64,000 nt of DNA from Gloeophyllum trabeum ATCC 11539 (taxonomy: Eukaryota > Basidiomycota > Agaricomycetes > Gloeophyllales > Gloeophyllaceae), in assembly GCF_000344685.1 (NCBI RefSeq), contig NW_006920418.1:1047714-1111713 (forward strand), written 5' to 3'. Below, one piece after another: positions 22,773 to 34,840 of this stretch. The notes under the pieces are model-generated. The model searched no databases. It was not told where the DNA came from and was given only the letters and a program-made list of their open reading frames with translations. The position numbers were made by a program, and so were the translations under genes. Every line of letters begins with the position of its first letter. The first letter of the stretch is position 1.

Positions 22773-24667
22773 ATTAAGCTCTGCATGTTGAACATTGGGA
22801 CCCACAAAGCCAAAGCGTGGCACAAATAGTGATCCAGGGCCGCATGTGGCGGTGAGAGAAATTATAACGCGTGGCGCGTGGCAAGGCCGAAGCGGGCATA
22901 AGGTTGCGATCCATCGATGATTCGACAAATGGTAGGACCGGGAGTCAAAAGCAATCAGTGGACCAAAGCGCACCAAAGGCGGACAAAGTGGCACTCACCG
23001 AGCGCTTCGCGGTTCTCGGCGTAATATGGCGCCACGAGGCCTTGCCAACCGTGGACAAGGTCGTCTCGAGGGTACGCCGTGGTGAGGAAAATGGTGGAAA
23101 ATGTTCAGGAAATGTTTGGGAGGCTTTCTGAAGCTCTCGAGAGGGGTCCTCGAGCTCTTGGGGCTTGGTAGGCCTTCGTAGGCTCCCGTCGCTTTTAAAG
23201 ACATCTCGAGGGGTGTGACGGAGGACGTTACTCGTCCACAAACATTACCGTGTTGAGCGAAACCTGTTGATTGCCATACCCCTTCGAAAAGCAATCAAGC
23301 CCTCGGATTGCCCCATCATATGGACCCTGGTGAGAGAAGCTTACTTCAGCGGAGAAAGTTTTGCCTATAAACAGAAATGGCAGTAGTGCGTAGCTGTATT
23401 TCCTGTCTGAATGCAGGCATGGCAAATGGACCTACATGGACCCACATCTCCATCAACCCACCGTCCCAAATCAGGGTATGTCGGTATTCCCATATTTAGC
23501 ATAATGCCTCGCTGACAGCTTAAAGAGGAAGCTACCAATAATGGTAGCCTTGGTGTAGCTTGCCATAACAGGGAAAACACGTCTATTGCCTTATTAGTGC
23601 AGTGGCACAATCGCCTTAAGTGGTATTTTGTTTGCCTCGCCCACAAACGCGAGCAGCGTGCGTCATAGCATCGACAGATTTGTAGTCAAGGGTATATCAG
23701 ATATTGGCAGCGGTCTCGTGCTTCACAGAAAATAGGTCAGAACGGGCATTCTGACGATAATGGCTGGGTCTCTACCAGAAAGGTGTGTACACGCGAAACC
23801 CTTGGAAGGTGGTAAGCCCATAGCGAGATAACCTGGCGGCGGCAATAGCTTGGATGTGATGGGTTGTACTGTAATCAGGAGTCTCTCTACCTGTTGGGAT
23901 TGTAAAATTCGGCCATCTCCACATGAGCTTGAAGCTAGAGTCTAATTGGCCTGAATAATATCGAGAGCAGCATGTAGTAAAAGGACGTACTAGGTTCTTC
24001 GGAGCCGGAGGATCCAAGCGATACTCCCAAAGCAAAGACAAACTCCACCAGGTCTGTGCATCATGACTCGCCGCCTGCCACCGGTGGCTTGCCCCTGAGG
24101 TTACTGTCCATGTCCAGTGGTTTGCCAATTGGGACACCCTGACATTACTCCTGGAAAGCTCCAGCTCCTATAAGGACTGTCATGCCGGCTGAACAAAGAG
24201 TGCCGTGCTCGCCGAGAACCTCTATCCGTCTTACTGGGGAGGTGCGGACTATAGCGCGGGCATGGTGCTATACGGGCGAGGTGTCAGACAGAGTCCTCAC
24301 ACGGCAAGAGTGTTTGGGGCGTCCAAACGGAGGATAACGAGGTCCCTCAGGAAGAAGTGGCTCAAGCGCAGATCCATAACAGCAAAGGAGTGATCCTGCC
24401 AGCGCTCCGACCAGACAGAGCACGGTGATGGATATATATGGCCACAGAATATTCAGATTCTCCAAGCTTCAGGATGTGTTGACTCTTGGGAGGACGATGA
24501 GGGGAAGGAGGACGCCCACAATGCGTCGGCAAAAGAAACCAGTTGTTGTGGACGCCACTGGTGGCACGTGGCTATCAACCGTCTCCTTTGTCTCGGGCTG
24601 TCCCACTTTCTCATAGCACGGAAGCTACCGCCTTGTCGACAACTACATCTTGCATGAAAACTCTGCC
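22773..24667. other. Intergenic region between forkhead and THG1 genes
   Basis: About 1.9 kb. A minus-strand frame at 24271-24465 begins MENLNILWPYISIT and holds one hydrophobic segment (SITVLCLVGALAGSLLCC). Another at 23772-24137 is Trp-rich. They could be exons of one small membrane protein divergent from THG1, but no junction joins them convincingly. Nothing else is supported. Confidence 0.35.
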
Positions 24668-25856
24668 ATGGCAGGTTCCAAGTACGCTTATGTCAAAAAT
24701 TACGAGCTTCCGGACAACCTCCTTCCCGGGACCTTCATGATCATGCGCATCGATGGGCATGGTTTTCATCGGTATATCCCTGACCTCGTTGTCATCACTA
24801 TCCAATACATATTCATTCCAGTCCGTAGCTTTTCGACCGAGCATTCTTTCGCAAAACCGAATGACGAGCGCGCTCTTCGGCTCATGGACTGTGCTGCTCA
24901 GAGCGTCATGGACGAGTACAAAGACATCGTGTTGGCCTTTGGGGAATCGGACGAATACAGGTGAGCCCACTACTCGAACTGTCTGTCACTCTGTCGGTTC
25001 ATACCCTTCCACAGCTTTTTGTTCCGCAAGGATACGAAACTATATAATCGGCGACAAACCAAGCTACTCTCCCTCATACTCTCCCTGTTCACCTCATCGT
25101 ACATATTCCATTGGCCTAAATTCTTTCCAGACGAGAGTCTGAACTATCCACCTTCCTTCGATGCTCGCATCGTGCTGTATCCGAGCGCCAAAGAAGTTAG
25201 AGATTATTTCGCATGGAGGCAGGTTGACAGTGAGACCCGCTATGGCCGCCTCGACATTCACATTGCAATAATTGACTGATGCTATACCTTAAAGTAAGCT
25301 CACATCAACAACCTTTACAATACCGCGTTTTGGGCGCTAGTCCAACAAGGAGGGGAAAGCACGACCCGAGCACACGCTCTGTTGAAGGTGAGTGCCCACC
25401 GCCCTCATGTCTCTCGAGCAGATATTGATTTGTTCCTCCGTCGCTGCAGGGAACTGTATCAGCTCAGAAGCACGAACTTCTATTTTCCCGTTTCGGCATC
25501 AACTACAACGGGATTCCCGCGCGATTCCGGAAGGGAAGTGTGTTAGTGCGCGATGAAGTCAAAGACGCCAGAGAGGTACGTCCCATTCCCTAGACCACAG
25601 GATTGCGATTGATGACGTCTGCCAATCATCCTCTTCGAAGCAGAGCGGCGGGCATGATTTCGTACCGGATGCAGGGACTCGGACGGACCTGTCAGAGGGG
25701 AGCCCGCTACCAGATTCTTCACTCGCTGCAGGGGCGACGCCAGTCGCACATCAGGGCAAGAAGAAAGTAAAGGCGATCAAGACGGTGCGTATATTGCATG
25801 AAGATATTGTGAGAAATGAGTTTTGGGACGCGCGACCCGAGCTGCTCGATGGATGA
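24668..25856 (+). CDS. THG1: tRNA-His guanylyltransferase
   Basis: Six exons (24668-24771, 24829-24960, 25015-25229, 25299-25387, 25450-25575, 25644-25856) close to 292 residues, near the usual length. Thg1 adds the extra G(-1) to the 5' end of tRNA-His by a 3'-5' polymerase reaction needed for histidyl-tRNA charging. Diagnostic motifs are MAGSKYAYVKNYE, MRIDGHGFHRFS (first metal-binding Asp), GESDEYSFLF (second carboxylates), DARIVLYPS, DTHINNLYNTAFWALVQ and HEDIVRNEFWDARPELL at the end. The start is the ATG at 24668; an in-frame Met six codons upstream lacks conservation. The acidic/Ser-rich insert before the C-terminus (around 25650-25740) is typical of fungal forms. Confidence 0.95.
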
Positions 25857-26172
25857 CGCGTGTTCTGCATGCCCGGGGATACGCGGAACAGTATCTGTCA
25901 CTGTCCCTGGCCTCGTCTAGCGGGACTTCTGCGTTCACTCAGGTAGTTGGTGGATACGCTGTACTGTACCATGACCCGAGTCATACATACCGAGTAGTCG
26001 TGAGAAAATCAATGCGATGCACGCCAAAGTCGTCCCCCCGACTCTTCACACCTCTTCACATACCAGCATAAGGTGCGGCAGCTTGCCGGCGAGTCTCTTG
26101 ATCCTCGACCGTCATCATCCTAATTCTGTCAGTGCTTGTGGCGTCCTACGCATACAGGGTAACAACGCAGGC
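25857..26172. other. Short intergenic region after THG1
   Basis: No gene seen in 316 bases; likely THG1 3' end and promoter of the next gene. Confidence 0.4.
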
Positions 26173-26986
26173 ATGTCGAGCACGCACAGCCAGACGACCT
26201 ACTCATCCTTCTATCGACGTCGGACGTTCGGCCGAGCTCCGTCGCCACCAACGTGGGCCTGCTACGAGCAGATACCGTATGGCTTAGACGACTACAGCGA
26301 CAGCGGATCCGATATCGATTCATGCTCGGAGGACGATGAGGACTATGGTCGGCCGATGGCTGTTCCGCACGACAGTGACACTGAGAGTGACCACCATCGC
26401 GCTGGAGGCGATAGAGCGCCGGACAATGGAGAGGATCACGTCCATAACATGGACATTGACGAAGCGAACGACGCCGCTGTGCGGGAGAAGGAAGAGGGTT
26501 GCAAGAAAGATGTGAAAGGCAAACAGCGCGCTGTGGATCCTCCTGTGATGGAGAGTCCGAGGAAGCAACAGCAGCAGAGAAGGAAGCACCGGGAGCCGGT
26601 ATTCAGTCTGCGACCAATTCTGACTATACAGAAAAGCCAAGGCTTTGTATGGAATCAGGTATGGAGCATCGCTCTCCATGAAGCGGCCCTCCTGACAGTC
26701 TTCATCTGGCTGTAGGATCTGTTCGTTCCTCCGTATATCAAAGATAGATGTTCGTGCTTTGCGATTCCTCTCGGTTTTGTTTGCTCACCTTAGTCCCATT
26801 GCTTGACGCTCCTGTCGCTCTCGGTGAACGTTCATCATTGTAGACGTTGCATCGACCTCGCCACCTAATTCCTTCGGATTTGTCTCTGCGTCTGCTTCCT
26901 CCACGAACTCATACATCAACGAGTACGAGGTGGAGGTGGTCGAGATACGGGTGAAGGACGGGGAATTACATGACATCATCCCTTAA
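26173..26986 (+). CDS. Conserved small acidic protein of unknown function
   Basis: Three exons (26173-26658, 26716-26749, 26844-26986) close to 220 residues. The N-terminus is Ser/Tyr-rich, followed by an acidic Asp/Glu/Ser tract (SDSGSDIDSCSEDDEDYG). A basic stretch with a Gln run (RKQQQQRRKHR) precedes a conserved C-terminal block: RPILTIQKSQGFVWNQDLF, VPPYIKDRYVAST and YEVEVVEIRVKDGELHDIIP. I recall this block from hypothetical proteins across Agaricomycetes, with no assigned role. The second exon is only 34 nt. Localisation by sequence is probably nuclear or cytosolic, with no signal peptide or membrane segment. Confidence 0.75.
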
Positions 26987-27231
26987 TAGGAACCTATGAT
27001 CATTATGTCCGTCATATCCAATATCCAATTTCACTACCACTGGTTTGGACTGTAGCTTTCAGACACGCTCTGTAGAAGGGCTGCCCATCTAATTCATGTA
27101 CTGATGCTTGTTTCAATAATCCTTGCATGTTGTGATTATATCCATAGTGTCGTTTCCTCATGTTATATATACTTCTCAATAGACATATCGTCGCGACCCT
27201 GTAAGGCCAGGCTAAAAAGGCAGCCTGTTCC

Positions 27232-29521
27232 TCAGACAGTCGCTAGCAACGCGTCTTCGACCTCTTTCATCCTTGCCAATTCCTTCTCTCGCTCTCTCTC
27301 CTTCTCCTTCTGTAGCTCCACTTCACGAGTGAGGATATATGAAGGCTTAGCATATGGCTTGTAATCTAGGTGGCGTTTGACGTAGAAGCACATGTATGCC
27401 CTCGACTGAAGACATTCATTTAGGCTCGACGCCGAGATTCTGGCAATGATGTGGGCCATGAGTATGCGATATACCATAAGGCAATTCATACATACTTATC
27501 GTCGTCAAAGCGATACCACTGGAGAGGCATCCGTCGTTAATATTCAAAGGGAAGGTAAGGGGGAATGAGAGGTCATACCTCGTCCTGGCAACGAGCGTAG
27601 GTGTAGTAATGCCCGTTGTCGATTTGGCCGTCGTGACATATCACTGCAAAAAGGTCATACTCGTACATCGCCTCCGGGCCGACACGCCTAGGTTCGACAG
27701 GAAGGAATGAGTCAGCCGGAAGCGGCATCGGAATGAATATATTTACGATGCCCTATCCTTGCCACCCAGAGCGAGCGTAGTGTACGGGAGCATGTTCAGG
27801 GTGGCCGGGAACCGGATCCTAGCGTCGATCTTCTGAGCAGATGTCTTGTCCCCTGACTTGTGCTCAAAGCGCTAGGTGACTGCATGTGAAGCCGTTGCGC
27901 AGCCGAAGAGCTACTCCATACCTTGAACTGGAAGCCAAGTACCGGAGGGAGCTTCTTCACGCTCAACCTTCGCGAGGCATCCTATGCACATGTTCGATGA
28001 GCTTAGTCCCTTAAGATAAGGCAGCGCTACTCACGTGTGCTTTCCCGCATCTGCTACAGGTATAATCTTTGGACCCCAGTTTCTCCGGTTGTGTGAACCT
28101 GTTATTCTCTTGTAGCAAGCCGAAGGCGTCATAAGACTATAACATACTTTTTCAGGCAGCCCAGCAGAGTATCATCACCCCCACTGTCCCCGCCACCCTT
28201 TCCCTTCAGTTCCAGACTTATGTCCAGCATAGGGTCGATAGTTGCCGTCACATTTCCACACTTATCGCATTTAACTTCGCTTTGCAACTGCCCAGCAAAA
28301 GTCGAATGAACGATACATATGCAGGATACGTTCGTTGATCCCCGCGAAGTGCTGTGTATCTGGTTCAGCGCGGAAATGAAGAACTCATGTGCATCCTGCT
28401 GCGCATAGCCTGACAGTTCCGAACTGGCACGCCAGGTAGTAAAAAGGAAGCTTGCTGGTCCGTACGGCACAGAAGCCTCTGAGAACATCTGACGGACCAA
28501 CGTTACCCAACAAGCCGAACGAGATAAGGATGCGTATGGACTAAGACGTACCTCAGTGTACAACCTATCCATCTCGCAGCAAGTGCAATCCTTATTCTTA
28601 CATAGCCGATGATTATGTCTATCGCTCAGGAAGTAGTTCCTCAAAAGGGGATTATGGATGAACGACTGGAGTACGGCGTTCATAAAACATGTCTGACCAA
28701 GGTTGAGTAGTCCCCGCCGGCCTTTGGCGTGCCGGACTTAGCGGGTGGACAGCCACACAGTTCTGGAAGACACGCACCCTGACTTGGGACGGCTTCGGTA
28801 CTTTCGAGGGCGACATGGTCGTTGTCGTTCGGCACCCAAGGCCGATAGGCTTCGCGGCCCTTCTTAGAAACTGCGGATCACTGGTTTTCATTACCCGGGA
28901 GGCAGCAGAAGAGATGGAGTACCTTGAAACCTTGTCGCCCTTTCTTCCACTGACAGCATCGTCAGCGAGTATAGGCGGGTTAATTCCGGCTCGTAGATAA
29001 AGTCGTCACAGGGTGCGCAGTATACCGAGCCCAGCTTCGACTCGGCACCTGACAGCAAATCAGGCAGTCAGCGAGCATGTATAAAAATAACACGGCGGTG
29101 ACGGATATGCGGCGGGACAATGCAGCACGCATGCAGAAGCAGAGGCGGAAGGCACGTCAGAATTCCGATGTGGTTCAAGAGCGTACGTACAGAAGTCATG
29201 CGAAGCCTCTCTAAGATGGTCGACTATGTGGCCACCTGACCAGCAGCCGGTAAAAGAGCAGTGTAGACACACAAAAGGTCGAGCAAGACTGGATCCGCAA
29301 GTATTGCACGTAGGGCAGGCTAGCTAGAGTGTCAGATACTTATCAGAGTACAGTCTTAGACAACGCCAGCTACTCACCTTCCTTCTCTTAGCAGCGGTAG
29401 TAACTTGCTGTGAGCGGCGAGCGTCCCAAGCCACTACAATCTTGAATTTCTCCAGGAGCCCCAATTTCGCCGTCTCATCTCCAAATATTTCATGAATGTG
29501 TTCGCACCGACCAGGAGCCAT
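27232..29521 (-). CDS. UBP8: SAGA-type ubiquitin carboxyl-terminal hydrolase
   Basis: Multi-exon gene starting at 29521 (exon 1 29378-29521, exon 2 29191-29323). The N-terminus GRCEHIHEIF...KIVVAWDAR and the zinc finger CPTCNTCGSS...CLHCSFTGCWSGGHIVDH plus SVYCAPCDDFIYEPE form the ZnF-UBP domain of the Ubp8/USP22 branch. The peptidase follows: GLLNLGQTCFMNAVLQS (catalytic Cys, near 28680), CKNKDCTCCEMD and KCDKCGNV zinc knuckles, GYAQQDAHEFF, and DGQIDNGHYYTYARCQDEWY (catalytic His, near 27600). A charged coiled-coil tail (LQKEKEREREKELARMKEV) ends at 27232. The enzyme removes ubiquitin from histone H2B in the SAGA complex. Family branch is judged from the paired zinc finger and N-terminus. 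Confidence 0.9.
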
Positions 29522-32500
29522 ATTATTCGATTGTAGGAGGCAGCGAGTAGCCAGGAGGAGGTAGTCTCGCAAACGCGAAGTGTGGCAATCGACGCGCTGT
29601 AAGATGCAACCGGTGTGGCGGGAATCGTGAGAAGCTATCTCACGGAACCAGTCTCGATAACTCGAAGTGGCACTATATCGGGAAGCTCGTGCATTGCTCT
29701 CATCAACCAGTGCAAGTCAGAAAATAGCTGGGAGCTAAGTCTGTCTGTCGAGTTCAGAATCGCGCGAGCACCGCGTGACAAAGTGCTTCGTACCCACTGG
29801 CAGACTTGATACTGTGAAGTACAAAAAACCTGACCTCTCCTGATTCGTGAAATTTTGAAACTTGAAGGAGCACAATACAGGAGCCTATATCGGAATCGTC
29901 GGATGGTTTTCCAACTTCTATCCTCGCTGCTCGCTTCTCACAGCCCGGGAAGGTGTAAAACATCTCAGGAAGTGCTCAGAGTCTCAGACATTAATCCACC
30001 AGTATCCAGGCACTGTTCCTTCTGCGGCGTGTCTGTGGAAAAGGGCTTTGACGTCGTATGGGAGGTCAGTTTTGATTCCGCGTGCCTTGAATATAAATGT
30101 CGTGTGTACTTGCCCGACTCACTGGTATCGCTTAGGACAGAGACTACATCGTTTTCCGAGATTACCGCCCGTCTGCAGCCCATCATCTACAGGTTATTCC
30201 GAAGAAGCACATAGGTAAGCTGGGATGCACCTGAATCAATCGTAGGAATATAAACATACTTCTCTTTCTCAACTACCCTGTCGTGCGATAGACAGCGTAA
30301 GGTCATTACGGAAGGAGCATATAGCGTTGGGTATGCGGGTGTTGATTACAGTCGTTCGCGGGTTGACGGTATACACGCAGTGAGATCGATGGGAGAAATT
30401 GGTCATCGCGTTCTAGATGCCCTGAATGTCCCAGCGATATCCCGCCGGTTCGCCACCCGTTCCGTCCTAGACTCCAGAAGGATACTGATTTAGCCTGTGT
30501 CAGGCTTGGTTTTCATATCCCGCCGTTCAACTCCGTGGATCATCTACACCTACATGTTCAGGCCTTGCCATATAAACCTCAAGCTAGGAGATTAAAATAC
30601 CCAGTAATGGAAGGTGGACGGGACGACATTAAAGGTTTCACATGGTTCGTCACTTTGGAGCAGACCGTGAAAATCCTGGAAAAGGGCAGTAAAGTCGGAG
30701 TCTTCCCATGTTGAGGTACGGACGGCTGTCACCAAAAGTCTGCGGGTTACCCTGGATGCCCGGAGCTGCGAATTTGGTGCGATCCTAAGCCTAGACTTTT
30801 TCGAATGTCACCTCATGGTTTCTTATCCACGTACCTCTAGAGGGAAACAAGCGAAGTTTCCCCTCACTAGCATACCCTCGAACCCGATTCTGTCCGATAT
30901 TGAGGTTTACGGGCTTGTATCTCTAGTTCCGGTCAAGAGTCACGTCTGCAGACGGTGGTCCGTCCGCCGTCACCAATGGCGTATCTGTGTATATAATATC
31001 CATGAATAGGTAAAGAGATGCAGGCCGTTTTTATTGAACTTAACCTCCCGCTACTACCACACATATTGTTGTCTAGTGATCTATCGGAGCACACCGAAAT
31101 ATGCGCTGGTCGATTTTACAGGGGATGGAAGTACCCTCTGCGGCCTGCCTGGTCATGCATCGCCATTCGGGCAACCAATGCGTTCAGTTCCTCTCAAAGT
31201 GCTTCCCTGAAACGTTTCACAAGTTCGAGTCAACTGTTACTAAGAATGCAGCTAGGAAGCCAATGTTAGACATTTCTTGTCGGCGCTGTGCCAGGTACCG
31301 GGTTTTCTTGTGATCTCGGTCGATCCACTGAGCTTCTCTTCCTTGTTACCAGACTATACCTCCGTTTGACGGGACGGTATGCCGCGATCATATCCTGCAT
31401 TCTCCTGTAATAGTGCAGGACAAATGGGTAACAAATTTGCCTGGCTAAATTAACCTGACTAACGTGGCATAGGTGCTTGAGAAGAGTTCACCAGATTCGT
31501 CGCACTCAGCCTCCGAGTTATTCAGGGTCTGTGCGATGCACCGCTGGTATATTCGTCTGCCAAATGTGGTGCTTCAGCCGCGCTAGATACGCAACGGCAC
31601 GTACGATTCCACTGCGGATCCTACGCTATGGCTACCTGATTATCGGCCGGCCAAAATTACCCCGATCTATTTGAGGGTAAGTGTGGATATTATCGTTGCG
31701 AAGGGATGCATCGATCTCCTTGATTGCTGCCGAGTCCGCCACGGAGGCCCGGATTTCTGGAGAACAGAGAAGCTCTCGACAGCTATGCCTGTTTGGTTAA
31801 CATTTCGGGCTTTCTGCCACCCCTGTGCCAGTGCTTCTATGACGCAATTGTAGGCAGATCATCCCCGTTCTTCGTCCTTCATCCACAGCAACTCGGACGA
31901 ATCTCTTTGAGAAAGTCAAGTCCAGGTTTCCGTGGTAGACATGGTGGATTGCGCTCACATACAGAATGATATTATGGCACTAGCTGTGCAGAACTGCCGG
32001 TTCGTGTTCGACACTTCCTTGGGGAGTATATTCATAGGATGTGTTATTTTTGTACTGGCTAATTTTATCTTCCAGACGATGCGTCTGCTGATTTGATGCG
32101 ATCCACTACATCGGTAACAAGGACATCCATCGCATGAGTCGCCGCGGGATGGTCGGACTGCAAGGCGCTCCTGCGAACATACCTTAGTCTTGCTAGGTGA
32201 GCAGTGTGGTTGTGTAATTTCCAACATAGGGACTGTTCAACACTGAACCGGGAAAACTTAGTTTCCCGTATGTTGGCATGCTACACGCCTCTTCGGATAC
32301 TCCTGTGCTGTCATCTGTGATGCCCTTCTCCCCGTTTTCGGTAATGCGATTGGTACGAAGGGAATCATGCAGAATGATCTCTCACTAGGTGCCGGAAGAA
32401 TCCCACCTCGCTCTGACAAAGAACCTTGGGATTCAAAGCAGTTATGATTTCTTCATTTCCGTTTATTTACCTCTCTGCCGACTGCATTTAAGGCGACACT

Positions 32501-32541
32501 CCCGGTACTAACTACAGGCGACTGGTCCCCCCTTGCGAGCA
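29522..32541. other. 3 kb gene-poor stretch
   Basis: No supported gene. Frames such as 29855-30214 (containing HCSFCGVSVEKGF) and 31018-31313 do not extend by splicing into any family I recognise. There are no obvious inverted ends or tandem repeats. It may hold decayed genes, a non-coding RNA or lineage-specific genes. The final 60 bases act as oxalate decarboxylase promoter (catttaagg near 32483). Confidence 0.4.
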
Positions 32542-34840
32542 ATGGTCTGCCTGCCTGCTGCTTACCTCGTTCTTGCTTGTGTCGCGTCGGCACTGGCGGC
32601 TCCAGCCTCGCCCTCTGTCTCATCGGCAGAGCCAGAAGCAACTCTTCCCTATGCGAGCGACGACCCAAATGCTCCTTTGTGGAACGAAGACACCACCTCT
32701 ACCCCAGAAGCCATTCGTGGATCCTTAGGAGCAACAGTGATTGGCCCGCAGAACGTCCCAATGTGAGTACCTTCGCTGAGAGACTAACGGCTGTATTGAG
32801 ACTTCTGATCTCCAGCGACCAACAAAATCCAGATATCTTGGCGCCTCCGAGCACGGATGCGGGCACAATGTTCGTTCGATGTCTATTCAGTGTGACCCAG
32901 TGAACTCACCTCATGTCACAGAGGCCAAGCAAAATGGCCCATGGGCCTGAGTCATAACCGTCTGCAAACTGGGGGATGGGCTCGCCAGCAGAATGGTAGG
33001 TCGTGCACTTATGAGTGCTCACTGTCATCCTGATTCTTGTCCAGAGGCTGTATTGCCGATGGCCACTGGTAAGTGTCGTCTCAAAGTTTTCTTCGAGCAA
33101 TTCTCACCTGCGATTCCCGTGACTATAGAAATGGCGGGTGTTAATATGCGGCTGGATGTCGGCGCTATTCGGTGCGTGCGCTACCTGCTTGCCCAAGCAA
33201 TATCCGCTTATACTCACTGCTGAGGGCAGCGAGCTACACTGGCATAAAACAGACGAAGTCGGTGTTTATCGTTGTCGGGTGGAAGTCAGCTAACTCTACC
33301 TTGCTCCACTAGTGGGCATACATCTTGAAAGTGCGTAGATGAGCTCCTGAACGTAGGGTCCGGCTGATTAATGCTTTTTAAAGGGGTCCGTTCAAGTATC
33401 GGCAGTAAATCCCGATGGCCAGAATTACCTCGCCACTGTTGTGAGTAACGTCGTTCGCTGATTGAAATTGGCAGCCTGACGAGCTGGATGCAGAGTGCCG
33501 GTGACCTGTGGTACTTCCCAGCTGGCATACCTCACTCCTTACAAGCCACTGCTGATGATCCGGATGGCTGCGAGTTCTTACTGGTAAGAAACGTACTCAA
33601 CTAGAAAGAGCCTTCCTGACATTATCACAGGTTTTTGATGATGGAGCGTTCAGCGAAGATGCTACATTCTTGGTAAGCGCTGCACAAAAAAAGCTCTTGT
33701 CGTCGCTGACATTCATCTAGCTTACTGACTGGCTGGCACACGTTCCGAAAGAAGTCATCGCGAAGAACTTCCAGACCGATATATCTGCATTCGACCACAT
33801 CCCGGCAGAAGAGTTATATATTTTCCCGAGTGGTGAGCGCAATGAAGCATTGTACTCTGAGATGAGCGATGACCGTCCTCTGCAGCGCCCCCTCCCGATG
33901 ACGCACAGGCTCCATCCAGTCCTTACGGAACCGTGCCACAGCCTTACACCTTCAAGATGTCTCAGGTTAACGCAACCCAGCTCGCCGGAGGTACTGTGAA
34001 GGTGGTGGATTCGACTACTTTCCCTGTGTCCGTGAATACTGCCGTGGCAGAAGTTACAGTCGAACCCGGAGCCATGAGGTCTGTAGTATATGTCGCGTGC
34101 ATCTGAGACGATCACTCACATGGTTACAGAGAACTTCACGTAAGGCCGCCTGTAGCTCCAAATATTACTCTTCTGACTTCGAACAGTGGCATCCCACCCA
34201 AGATGAATGGGACTACTTCATGTCAGTTATCTTGCGTGACTTCACAAGTTGTTAGGTACTGATTCCCGATTAGCGGCGGCACGGCCCGTATAACGCTCTT
34301 CGGTTCTACCGGAAATGCCAGGACTTTCGATTATCAGGTGCGCATGTTCAGAGTCACCTAAAATATATCTATCTAACACCGTGTATTAGGGTGGGGACGT
34401 CGGTACGCTTTGTTGCTCGTATCTCGCGTGGCTGATTCATGAATGCTAACTCAAACTCCCAGGCTACATACCCGCTTCCTATGGTAGGCTGAAGTGAATT
34501 CAGCGTGAGTACGGATCGGACTAATGGTCTTTCTCAGGACACTACGTCGAGAACACGGGGAACACCACTCTTCACTTCCTTGAGATCTTCAAGACGGGTG
34601 CGATTGTTCCTTTAGACTCGTCTTCCACAGGGTCACTAATGGTTTCACAGATCGCTATCAAGATATCAGTTTGAGTCAAGTAAGCTAGCGTGCACAATAT
34701 CGTGCATGATTCATCTACTAACATTCTCGCAGTGGTTGGCTTTGACTCCGCCTGCACTTGTAAAGGCACATTTGAACATCTCCGACGAGCTTATTGCGAG
34801 CCTTAGCAAGACTAAGCCCATCGTGGTCGGCCCACGCTAG
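32542..34840 (+). CDS. Secreted oxalate decarboxylase (bicupin)
   Basis: A signal peptide (MVCLPAAYLVLACVASALA) starts at 32542. About 17 short exons give roughly 450 residues. It splits oxalate into formate and CO2 (EC 4.1.1.2), a Mn enzyme with two cupin domains. Conserved: LPYASDDPNAPLWN, RGSLGATVIGP, KWPMGLSHNRLQTGGWARQQ, the cupin 1 metal set ELHWHKTDEWAYILKG and GDLWYFPAGIPHSL, DWLAHVPKEVIAKNFQTD, then cupin 2 ELHWHPTQDEWDYF and GDVGYIPASYGHYVENTGN, and the end WLALTPPALVKAHLNISD. Metal-binding His/Glu are present in both cupins. Two exons are very short: 18 nt (33313-33330, WAYILK) and 10 nt (34130-34139, within RELH). In wood-decay fungi it controls extracellular oxalate and pH. Confidence 0.93.

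Noticed and set aside
33258..33383. Apparent break in the first cupin of oxalate decarboxylase
   Set aside because: Splicing an 18-nt exon at 33313-33330 restores the conserved sequence without any stop.
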